From DATKCN01 sp035513175 (GTDB taxonomy: Bacteria > Chloroflexota > Chloroflexia > Thermomicrobiales > CFX8), in contig DATKCN010000061.1 in NCBI GenBank assembly GCA_035513175.1, positions 1 through 7,454 of the forward strand: a stretch of 7,454 bases of DNA, in the 5' to 3' direction. A program made the translations under genes and the position numbers. Shown here one piece after another: positions 1 to 5,718 of this stretch (positions are counted from its first letter, which is position 1; each line of letters begins with the position of its first letter). The notes below the pieces were generated by a model. It made no database searches and was not told the origin of the DNA. It worked only from the letters and a program-made list of their open reading frames with translations.

Positions 1-381
1 CTCGACCAGCGTCGCGCCGCTGAGCTGCACGGCGGGCAGGTAGCTGATGCGGTGCTGGCGCTGGTAGACGACCTCGGTCTTGAGCCCTTCCAAGCTCGGC
101 AGGCGGTCGATGGCGTCCTGGTCCGGCCCGGTCATGCAGGATAGCGTGGTGAGGAACAGGCCCGTGGCCGCGCCGTTGGAGACGTAGGCCGCCTCGTTGT
201 TCGTCAGCTCCGCCAGCCGCTTGCCGACGGCCCGTTGCAACTCGTGCATGTCGACGTAGCTGGTAGCCGCCTCGGCCATCGCCGCCAGCACCTCCGGTGG
301 CATCAACGACCCGCCCAGCTTCGTCAGCCGCGCGTCAGCGTTGATGACTCGGCGGACCCCGAGTGTCTCGTAGATGCCCAT
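1..381 (-). CDS. SelA/DgaE-like PLP-dependent enzyme, N-terminal part (cut by window edge)
   Basis: The first 127 residues are visible; the frame is open to base 1. The protein begins MGIYETLGVRRVINADARLT and continues with LGGSLMPPEVLAAMAEAA, a SYVDMHELQRAVGKRLAEL stretch and NEAAYVSNGAATGLFL. This is the N-terminal pattern of the SelA-related fold-type I PLP enzymes (COG1921), which includes D-glucosaminate-6-phosphate ammonia-lyase (DgaE) and L-seryl-tRNA(Sec) selenium transferase-like proteins. The PLP lysine would lie beyond the window, so the reaction cannot be assigned; most short-start members of this type are not true SelA. The ATG at 381 has GAGGTG nine bases upstream; an in-frame GTG at 393 is an alternative start. 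It follows malY on the same strand after 171 bases (382-552), in which I see no clear terminator and only a weak TTGACG-like box, so co-transcription is possible but not shown. Confidence 0.8.
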   Translation of the reverse strand, partial: MGIYETLGVRRVINADARLTKLGGSLMPPEVLAAMAEAATSYVDMHELQRAVGKRLAELTNNEAAYVSNGAATGLFLTTLSCMTGPDQDAIDRLPSLEGLKTEVVYQRQHRISYLPAVQLSGATLVE

Positions 382-552
382 GCTCCTGCTCACCTCATCC
401 TGAAACCATCCCCATCGATGCGCGGCAGCGTCGCGGATCGTGGGGCAACCGTCAATCCTGCGCCGACAGGCGTCCACGCACGGCCGATGCGTCGTGGTGT
501 GGCCACTTCGATCGGCAGGGCGCCGCCATCGCAGCTCGACGTTCGCGCAGTC

Positions 553-1710
553 TTAGCTCCGGACCGCCGCCATACGCGTCACTGCCTCCTCGATGATCGC
601 AGGCGATGTTGCGAGGTTGAGTCGAACGTGTCCTGCTCCGCCGTCGCCGAAGTCCTTGCCGGACGTGAACGCGACCCGGCTCTTCTCCAGGAAGACCGCC
701 GTCGGGTCATCGCCCAGGCCCAGCTCGCGGCAGTCGATCCAGGCGAGGTAGGTGCCTTCTGGCAGTCGGTAGCGGGCGTCCGGCAGATGGGTTTCCAGCA
801 GGTCTGCCAGCAGGCGCCGGTTGCCGTCGATTCCGGCGATCGCCCCATCCAGCCAGTCCCGGGCGTGGTTGAAAGCGGCAGTATGCGCGAGCACGCCGAT
901 GTGCCCTCCGCCCCGCAGGCCGGCTGCCTTGAGGTCCTCGGCGGCATCGACGCCGGCCACGACGAGCGCTGCCTTGAAGCCCGCCAGGTTCCACCCCTTA
1001 GAGGCTGACACGACCGTGAAATCCGACTCCGACCCGGCCACGCACAGGTAGGGAGTCAAGGTCGATGTCGGCATCACCAGTGGGGAATGAATCTCATCGG
1101 AGACGACACGGACGCCGTATTGCCGGGCCAGCCGCGCGACTGTTTCCAGCTCGGCACGGGTATGGACCACCCCGGTCGGGTTGTGTGGGTTGGACAGCAA
1201 CAGGGTCGCGCCGCGGCCCCCGGAGGTCGCCTCCGTAAACGCGGTCTCCAGCGTGGCCGGGTCGAGCCGGCCCTCGGCGTCGAGCCGCGCCGGGATGACG
1301 GTCCGGCCGAGCGCGCTCACGACTCCGAAGAACGGCGGGTAGACCGGCGGCGTCAGCACGATCGGTGACTCCGGATCGCTGACAGCGCGGACGATCTCGC
1401 GCACCCCGGACATGACATCGGTCACCTGGGCGGTCATGGCTGTGTCAATCGACCAGCCCCAGCGGTCGGCGGCGAATGACGCCAACGCCTCCGCGTAGCG
1501 GGGACCAAACGGATAGCCCGTGTCGCCGAGGTCAATCGCCTCCATCACAGCCGCCTTGATCTCCGGCGCGATGTCCGCGTCCATCTCTGCCACCCAGAGG
1601 GGCAGGACATCGTCGGGATAGTAGCGCCATTTGGCGCTGGTGCGGCGACGCAACCGCTCCAGGTTCAGCTCAGCAAACGGATTGGCTGCCACCTCGAGTT
1701 GTGTGCTCAT
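553..1710 (-). CDS. MalY/PatB family C-S lyase (cystathionine beta-lyase-like aminotransferase)
   Basis: This 385-residue fold-type I PLP enzyme has the normal family length. Visible landmarks are the MalY/PatB hallmark PLWVAEMD (37-44), YPFGPR (66-71), PPVYPPF (121-127), NPHNPTG (174-180), SDEIH (204-208, Asp205 facing the pyridine nitrogen), the Schiff-base lysine Lys238 in SASKGWNLAG, and Arg363 for substrate carboxylate binding. The family cleaves C-S bonds of cystathionine, cysteine and cysteine S-conjugates to a thiol, pyruvate and ammonia in the cytoplasm; some members act mainly as aminotransferases. The frame can be extended 21 codons upstream to 1773, but the ATG at 1710 is preferred because AAGGA lies seven bases before it and because the protein then starts MSTQLEVAANPF as in relatives. 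The upstream extension also overlaps another short frame. The SelA-like enzyme lies downstream on the same strand. Exact substrate is not determinable from sequence. Confidence 0.9.
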   Translation of the reverse strand: MSTQLEVAANPFAELNLERLRRRTSAKWRYYPDDVLPLWVAEMDADIAPEIKAAVMEAIDLGDTGYPFGPRYAEALASFAADRWGWSIDTAMTAQVTDVMSGVREIVRAVSDPESPIVLTPPVYPPFFGVVSALGRTVIPARLDAEGRLDPATLETAFTEATSGGRGATLLLSNPHNPTGVVHTRAELETVARLARQYGVRVVSDEIHSPLVMPTSTLTPYLCVAGSESDFTVVSASKGWNLAGFKAALVVAGVDAAEDLKAAGLRGGGHIGVLAHTAAFNHARDWLDGAIAGIDGNRRLLADLLETHLPDARYRLPEGTYLAWIDCRELGLGDDPTAVFLEKSRVAFTSGKDFGDGGAGHVRLNLATSPAIIEEAVTRMAAVRS

Positions 1711-1729
1711 CACCTGTTCCTTAGCAACA

Positions 1730-1855
1730 TCAGACCCTCGACACCCCAAACCATGTGCCGATGCAGGAGCCATCGAGCCGTGTCACAGCCAGCTTCGTCT
1801 GCCGCGCGGCTGCGTCGATCACCTGCCGCGTCCCGAACGTTTCGTCGATGCTCAC
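1730..1855 (-). pseudogene. Remnant of a SelA/DgaE-like gene start (41 codons) in the malY leader
   Basis: Reading from a GTG at 1855 to a TGA at 1730-1732 gives 41 residues. Residues 2-22 (SIDETFGTRQV, then IDAAARQTKL) align without gaps to residues 2-22 of the SelA-like protein at 1-381 (GIYETLGVRRV, then INADARLTKL): 13 of 21 positions are identical. At the DNA level the stretch GCGCGGCxGACGAAGCTGG is shared with one mismatch. After this point the similarity stops abruptly; the continuation AVTRLDGSCIGTWFGVSRV matches nothing in the intact gene, in this or the neighbouring frame. I read it as the truncated 5' end of a paralogue or a partial duplication. It ends 19 bases before the malY start and lies downstream of the likely malY promoter, so it would be the first reading frame of the malY transcript and might still be translated as a leader peptide. 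No strong ribosome site is seen before the GTG. Confidence 0.6.
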
Positions 1856-1890
1856 CCTCGGTCCATGCTCGCTGCAATTCAGTCAACGAC

Positions 1891-1899
1891 AGCGTAGCA
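1891..1899 (-). promoter_or_regulatory. Candidate extended -10 of the malY promoter
   Basis: On the minus strand the sequence TGCTACGCT reads as an extended -10 (TGn plus TACGCT). No -35 box stands at 17-18 bases; TTGAGT (1908-1913) is too close at 11 bases. It is embedded in GATCTGCTA, the same nine bases that carry the candidate -10 on the opposite strand at 1971-1979. Transcription would begin near 1884, giving a leader of about 170 bases that includes the SelA-like remnant. Inferred by motif only. Confidence 0.35.
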
Positions 1900-1979
1900 G
1901 ATCGGTGACTCAACGGCAGTCCCGGCTGTCGTCCTCGCGCATCGTGACCGAGTTAGCGCCACCCGGCGCTGATCTGCTA
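1895..1979. repeat. Perfect 9-bp inverted repeat shared by the two divergent promoters
   Basis: TAGCAGATC at 1895-1903 and GATCTGCTA at 1971-1979 are exact reverse complements, 67 bases apart. Each copy contains the extended -10-like TGCTA of the promoter pointing outward (malY to the left, ABC exporter to the right). The symmetry could mean similar promoters, or paired binding sites for a common regulator of both transcripts. The match is directly visible; the role is inferred. Confidence 0.5.
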
Positions 1980-1983
1980 GGAT
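1953..1983 (+). promoter_or_regulatory. Candidate promoter of the ABC exporter operon
   Basis: TGCTAGGAT (1975-1983) reads as an extended -10, with TTAGCG (1953-1958) as a poor -35 at 19 bases. A start near 1990 would give an untranslated leader of about 85 bases to the short ORF at 2074 and about 140 bases to the first ABC gene. The palindrome at 1955-1970 lies within the spacer, where a repressor would block polymerase. The -10 overlaps the 5' arm of the 1981-1988 inverted repeat, so if this promoter is right that arm would not be transcribed. Confidence 0.35.
1955..1970. repeat. Perfect palindrome AGCGCC-ACCC-GGCGCT, candidate operator
   Basis: Six-base arms at 1955-1960 and 1965-1970 are exact reverse complements around a four-base centre. 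The palindrome sits between the proposed -35 and -10 of the exporter promoter and halfway in the malY/ABC divergent spacer, which is a usual repressor position. It could instead be a stable RNA hairpin in a longer leader; there is no T-run, so a terminator is unlikely on either strand. Confidence 0.4.
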
Positions 1984-2131
1984 GCGGGCCGTCTTGTGGC
2001 TAGCGGCGCAGGATGTCCTGACCCGCATCGCAAGACCGGCTCGCTTCGAGAAGCAGGTGTTGGGGAGGTTCTCATGTCCGGTACGTTGAAGAGTCCAGCT
2101 TACCGTCGATTCTTCAACGAAGGCATGAGGC
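1981..2131 (+). promoter_or_regulatory. Structured leader of the ABC exporter operon
   Basis: This stretch is rich in self-complementarity. GATGCGGG (1981-1988) pairs perfectly with CCCGCATC (2022-2029), and GTCTTG (1991-1996) pairs perfectly with CAAGAC (2031-2036). The two pairings cross, so they would form a pseudoknot or two mutually exclusive folds. Further on, AGGATGTCCT and GCTTCGAGAAGC can form small hairpins, and GAGAA (2048-2052) can pair with TTCTC (2069-2073), putting the GGGGAGG ribosome site of the short ORF in the loop. The pattern does not match a riboswitch class I can name. A regulatory role is inferred from position and structure. Confidence 0.4.
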
Positions 2132-2175
2132 ATGGCGCTGATCGCGACTCCGAATCGAGCCCGCGTAGACAGTAA
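2074..2175 (+). CDS. Short ORF (33 residues) overlapping the first ABC gene; possible leader peptide
   Basis: ATG at 2074 is preceded by GGGGAGG with a spacer of about five bases, the best ribosome site in the region and better than that of the exporter gene itself. The peptide starts MSGTLKSPAYRRFFNEGMRH, continues GADRDSESSPRRQ and ends at TAA 2173-2175, so it overlaps the ABC gene start (2132) by 44 bases in another frame. It is basic, has no signal peptide or membrane segment, and matches no family I know. A 9-bp stem lies within it, so translation would open that stem and affect access to the exporter start. It could be a leader peptide used in translational control, a small protein of its own, or chance. 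An indel that moved an original exporter N-terminus out of frame is another reading, less likely because the ABC start at 2132 has a normal N-terminus. Confidence 0.4.
   Translation: MSGTLKSPAYRRFFNEGMRHGADRDSESSPRRQ
2084..2119 (+). promoter_or_regulatory. 9-bp stem next to the exporter ribosome site
   Basis: CGTTGAAGA (2084-2092) and TCTTCAACG (2111-2119) are perfect complements with an 18-base loop. The 3' arm ends exactly where the likely exporter ribosome site GAAGG (2119-2123) begins, eight bases before the ATG at 2132. Both arms are codons of the short ORF at 2074-2175. Opening or closing of this stem by a translating or stalled ribosome could change initiation at the exporter gene. 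The stem is seen; the function is inferred. Confidence 0.45.
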
Positions 2176-3940
2176 GACACCAACCCCCGGCGACAACGCA
2201 CACACCCCGCGCCGCCTCTGGCGGCTCCCGGCGCACTACCTGCGGCCGCAGTGGCCGCGCATGGTGCTGCTGGCGCTGACGCTGGCCGCGACGATCGCGA
2301 GTCAGGTTGTCACGCCTCTGGTGGCGCGCGCCTTCATCGACGAGGCGACCTCCGGCGCTGCCTTGCGCGTGCTGATCGTGCTGTCGCTGGTGACGATGGG
2401 GCTGGCGCTTGTTGGCCAGGCGGTCGCGGTGGCCGAAACCTGGGTGGCCGAGCACGTGAGCTGGACGGCCACCAACGAGCTGCGGGCCGACCTGGTGGCC
2501 CACCTGCTGCGACTGGACCCCGCGTTTCATGCCGCCCACACGGCCGGCGAGCTGATCGAGCGGGTGGATGGCGATGTCTCGGCTCTGGCGCGCTTCTTCT
2601 CACGCTTCATCGTGTACGTGCTCGGCAACGGCATCCTGATACTGGCTGTGCTGGTGCTGCTCTTCTTCGTCGACTGGCGTGTGGGGCTGGGGTTGAGCCT
2701 GTTCGTGTTGATGGGTCTGGCGACGATGCTGCGCATTCGCGCCAGCGCCACGCCCGCCTGGGTCGCCGAGCGTCAGGCCAGCGCCGATTTCTATGGATTC
2801 CTGGGCGAGTATCTGGCCGGCGCCGAGGACATCCGCGCGTCAGGGGCAGGGCCGTTCGTGCTGCGCCGCTGCGCCGAGGAGATGCGCTCGTGGTGGGCCG
2901 TGGCGCTGCGGGCCGGTATGTGGGGCTACGCCATCATGGCCAGCAGCCAGGGACTGTTCGCGCTTGGCACAGCCTTCGCCTTCGCCCTGAGCGCCATGTT
3001 GTACCGGGACGGCACGCTGACCATCGGCACGGTGTACCTGATCTTCCAGTACATGGTCCTGCTGCGGCAGCCGACCGAGCAGCTGCGCACTGAGGTGCAG
3101 GACCTGCAACAGGCAGGCGCCAGCCTGAGCCGCGTTGAAGAGCTTCTGGCAACATCGGCGCGTCTGACCGATGGGCCTGCCGAGTCACTGCCGCCCGGAC
3201 CGCTCGCGGTCGAACTGGACGGCGTTTCATTTGTCTATTCCGGCGATCTGCCTGCTCTGCGCGATATCAGCCTGCGATTGGAGCCGGGGCGTGTGCTGGG
3301 CGTCGTGGGGCGCACCGGCAGCGGCAAGACGACGTTGACACGGCTGCTACTGCGTTTCTATGACCCGGACACTGGCGCGGTGCGGCTGGGTGGCATCGAC
3401 GCTCGCGATGTGCGCATCGACGCAGTGCGAGCGCGCATCGGGCTGGTTACCCAGGATGTGCACCTGTTCAACGCCAGCGTGCGCGCGAATCTCACGCTCT
3501 TTGACGACAGTGTCCCGGATGAGCGTCTCAACGCCGTGCTGGAAACGGTTGGGCTGGACGACTGGCTGCGGGCGCTGCCGGATGGGCTGGAAACCTCGTT
3601 GGGAGCGGGCGGCGTCGGTCTTTCGGCAGGTCAGGCTCAGATACTGGCTTGCGCGCGCATCTTCCTGCGGGATCCCGACATCGTGATCCTGGACGAGGCC
3701 TCCGCACGCCTCGACCCGGCCACCGAGCGATTGGTGCAGGCAGCGCTGGCGCGGTTGTTCGAAGGCCGCACCGGCGTCATCGTGGCCCACCGGCTGGCGA
3801 CGATCGACTTTGCCGACGACATCCTGGTGCTGGAGGACGGGCAGGTGCGCGAGCACGGACCACGTCTGGCTCTTGCCGCCGACCCCGACTCACGCTTCGC
3901 GGGGCTGTTGCGGACGGCCACCGGGGAGGTGATCGCATGA
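2132..3940 (+). CDS. ABC half-exporter, subunit 1 (consensus Walker B, altered signature)
   Basis: A 602-residue half-transporter of the type IV exporter fold, with six predicted membrane helices (about 44-65, 80-100, 155-180, 184-203, 262-290, 296-312) followed by a nucleotide-binding domain (about 358-590). Visible motifs are the A-loop Tyr369, Walker A GRTGSGKT (393-400), Q-loop Gln441 in LVTQD, signature LSAGQ (497-501, canonical LSGGQ), Walker B VILDE with catalytic Glu522, D-loop SARLD (524-528) and H-loop His553. It would pump a substrate out of the cytoplasm as a heterodimer with the next gene product. The signature is followed by AQILACAR where QRxxxAR is usual, a further departure. 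ATG 2132 has GAAGG eight bases upstream. The gene ends in a four-base ATGA overlap with its partner, so translation is probably coupled. Drugs, lipids or peptides are all possible cargo; no accessory gene decides this. Confidence 0.92.
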   Translation: MALIATPNRARVDSKTPTPGDNAHTPRRLWRLPAHYLRPQWPRMVLLALTLAATIASQVVTPLVARAFIDEATSGAALRVLIVLSLVTMGLALVGQAVAVAETWVAEHVSWTATNELRADLVAHLLRLDPAFHAAHTAGELIERVDGDVSALARFFSRFIVYVLGNGILILAVLVLLFFVDWRVGLGLSLFVLMGLATMLRIRASATPAWVAERQASADFYGFLGEYLAGAEDIRASGAGPFVLRRCAEEMRSWWAVALRAGMWGYAIMASSQGLFALGTAFAFALSAMLYRDGTLTIGTVYLIFQYMVLLRQPTEQLRTEVQDLQQAGASLSRVEELLATSARLTDGPAESLPPGPLAVELDGVSFVYSGDLPALRDISLRLEPGRVLGVVGRTGSGKTTLTRLLLRFYDPDTGAVRLGGIDARDVRIDAVRARIGLVTQDVHLFNASVRANLTLFDDSVPDERLNAVLETVGLDDWLRALPDGLETSLGAGGVGLSAGQAQILACARIFLRDPDIVILDEASARLDPATERLVQAALARLFEGRTGVIVAHRLATIDFADDILVLEDGQVREHGPRLALAADPDSRFAGLLRTATGEVIA

Positions 3941-5718
3941 AGCAGTTTTCAACGTGGCGTCTGTTACTGCAACTGGGCCGCTCCCGGCCACGGCTCTCGC
4001 TGACACACGCCGGGCTGTGGACGGTGATCCACTCGTCGCAACTGCTGCCAGGGCTGATCGCGTATGCCTTCTTCGACACGTTGACGGGAGAGGCGGACAC
4101 ACCCGGCGGCACATCACTGCTGGTGGCGCTGCTGGTGGCGTTCGGGCTGGCGCAGGTGCTGCTGATCTTCGCCGCTGGCTACGCCGAGACGCTGATGCGC
4201 TTCGTGATGTCGGGCCTGTTGCGCCGCAACCTGCTGCGCCACATCCTGCAGCGGCCCGGCGCTGATGCCCTGCCGTTCTCGATCGGCGAAGCGCTCAGCC
4301 GTTTCCGCGACGACGCGCACGAGGCCGAGGATGACCTGGACTGGGGCGCCGATGTGCTGGGCAGCAGCCTGTTTGCCATCGTGGCCTTCCTGATCCTGCT
4401 GTACGTGAACGCCCGTGTCACGTTGATCGTCTTTCTGCCGATGCTGCTTGTGGTCGCCGTGGCACGGCGTGCCAGCGACGCCCTGGGCCGCCGTCGCGCC
4501 GTCAGCAGCCAGGCCACCAGTCAGGTAACCGGGGCTATCGGCGACATGCTGGCCGCAGCCCAGACACTGCAAGCGGCCGGGGCCGAAGCGCGGGCCGTGG
4601 CCCACGTTCGCAGCCTGAATGAGCGGCGTCGTGTCGCGATGCTGGCCGACCGGGTCATGACCCAGGTACTGGATGCCATCACGTCCAATACCGTCAGCAT
4701 TGGAACGGCGTTGATCATGCTGCTTGCTGCCAGCAACCTGCGCGATGGCAGCATGTCGGTCGGCGAGTTCGTACTGTTCGTTTCCTACCTGGTGTACATC
4801 GCTGAGTTTACTGACGGCCTGGGTCAGTTTCTGGCGCACTACCGGCAGACGGGAGTTGCCTTCGAGCGTATGACCGCGCTGGTGAGTGGCGCGCCAATGA
4901 CCGTACTCGTCGAGCCGTCCGATCTGCACCTGCGTGGAACGCTGCCGGCTGTGTCACCGCCAACCCGTTTCGCTACCGAGCGCCTGGAGCTTCTGGAAGC
5001 GCGCGGACTGACATACCGGTTCCCGGAAACAGAACGGGGGATCGATGGTGTGGATCTGCGGCTGCCTCGTGGCTCGCTGACCGTCGTCACAGGACGCGTC
5101 GGCGCGGGCAAGACCACGCTGCTGCGCGCGTTGCTCGGACTGTTGCCCCGCGATGCGGGCGAGATGCGCTGGAACGGCCAGCCCGTGGACGACCCGGCCT
5201 CGTTCCTCGTTCCACCCTGCGCCGCCTACACGCCACAGACACCGTCTCTGTTCAGCGAGACGCTCAGGCAGAACATCCTGCTCGGGCTGCCGGACGACCC
5301 TGCGACTCTGGCGGCGGCCATCTACGGCGCAGTCCTGGAGGATGACGTGCGGACGCTGGAGGCTGGGCTGGACACGCCTGTCGGCACGCGTGGAGTCAAG
5401 CTTTCGGGCGGGCAGCTGCAGCGTGCGGCGGCAGCGCGCATGCTGGCGCGCAACGCCGACCTGCTGGTGATTGACGATCTGTCCAGCGCGCTCGATGTCG
5501 AGACGGAGCGGGTGCTGTGGGAGCGCCTCTTCGCAAACGAGAGCACTGCCTGCCTGGCCGTCTCACATCGCCGCGCCGTGCTGCAACGCGCGGACCACAT
5601 CATATTGCTGCAGGATGGCCGTGTCACAGCGGAAGGTCCGTTGGAGCAGCTGCTCGCGAACAGCGCGGAAATGCGCGCGCTCTGGCACGACACCGAGTCC
5701 GGGGAAGGGTTGGAGTAG
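3937..5718 (+). CDS. ABC half-exporter, subunit 2 (Asp-substituted Walker B)
   Basis: A 593-residue half-transporter, partner of the preceding gene. Membrane segments are seen near 25-46, 60-82, 137-157, 160-177, 245-266 and 275-292, then a nucleotide-binding domain from about 350. Motifs are A-loop Tyr360, Walker A GRVGAGKT (386-393), Q-loop Gln434 in YTPQT, canonical signature LSGGQLQR (489-496), Walker B LLVIDD in which Asp514 replaces the usual catalytic Glu, D-loop SSALD (516-520) and H-loop His544. In a head-to-tail dimer its canonical signature completes the active site of subunit 1, while its own Walker A/B with Asp514 meets LSAGQ of subunit 1 to form the degenerate site. The frame is open 96 codons further upstream inside the first ABC gene, but ATG 3937 is clearly the start: GGGGAGG lies seven bases before it and the N-terminus MKQFSTWRLLLQLG fits the family. 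Confidence 0.92.
   Translation: MKQFSTWRLLLQLGRSRPRLSLTHAGLWTVIHSSQLLPGLIAYAFFDTLTGEADTPGGTSLLVALLVAFGLAQVLLIFAAGYAETLMRFVMSGLLRRNLLRHILQRPGADALPFSIGEALSRFRDDAHEAEDDLDWGADVLGSSLFAIVAFLILLYVNARVTLIVFLPMLLVVAVARRASDALGRRRAVSSQATSQVTGAIGDMLAAAQTLQAAGAEARAVAHVRSLNERRRVAMLADRVMTQVLDAITSNTVSIGTALIMLLAASNLRDGSMSVGEFVLFVSYLVYIAEFTDGLGQFLAHYRQTGVAFERMTALVSGAPMTVLVEPSDLHLRGTLPAVSPPTRFATERLELLEARGLTYRFPETERGIDGVDLRLPRGSLTVVTGRVGAGKTTLLRALLGLLPRDAGEMRWNGQPVDDPASFLVPPCAAYTPQTPSLFSETLRQNILLGLPDDPATLAAAIYGAVLEDDVRTLEAGLDTPVGTRGVKLSGGQLQRAAAARMLARNADLLVIDDLSSALDVETERVLWERLFANESTACLAVSHRRAVLQRADHIILLQDGRVTAEGPLEQLLANSAEMRALWHDTESGEGLE

Noticed and set aside
235..1008. Long plus-strand open frame of 257 codons
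   Set aside because: It is antisense to the SelA-like gene start and malY, has no ribosome site and gives an Arg/Pro-rich sequence without family features; both minus-strand genes explain the region.
1711..1773. Longer start of malY with 21 extra residues
   Set aside because: The ATG at 1710 has AAGGA at seven bases and fits the family N-terminus, while the extension has no ribosome site.
1730..1900. T-box or known riboswitch in the malY leader
   Set aside because: No T-box consensus, terminator or known aptamer signature is visible; the conserved-looking stretch is explained by the SelA-like coding remnant.
3649..3936. N-terminal extension of the second ABC gene by 96 codons
   Set aside because: The added residues are an out-of-frame reading of the first ABC gene's nucleotide-binding domain; ATG 3937 has a strong ribosome site and ATGA coupling.
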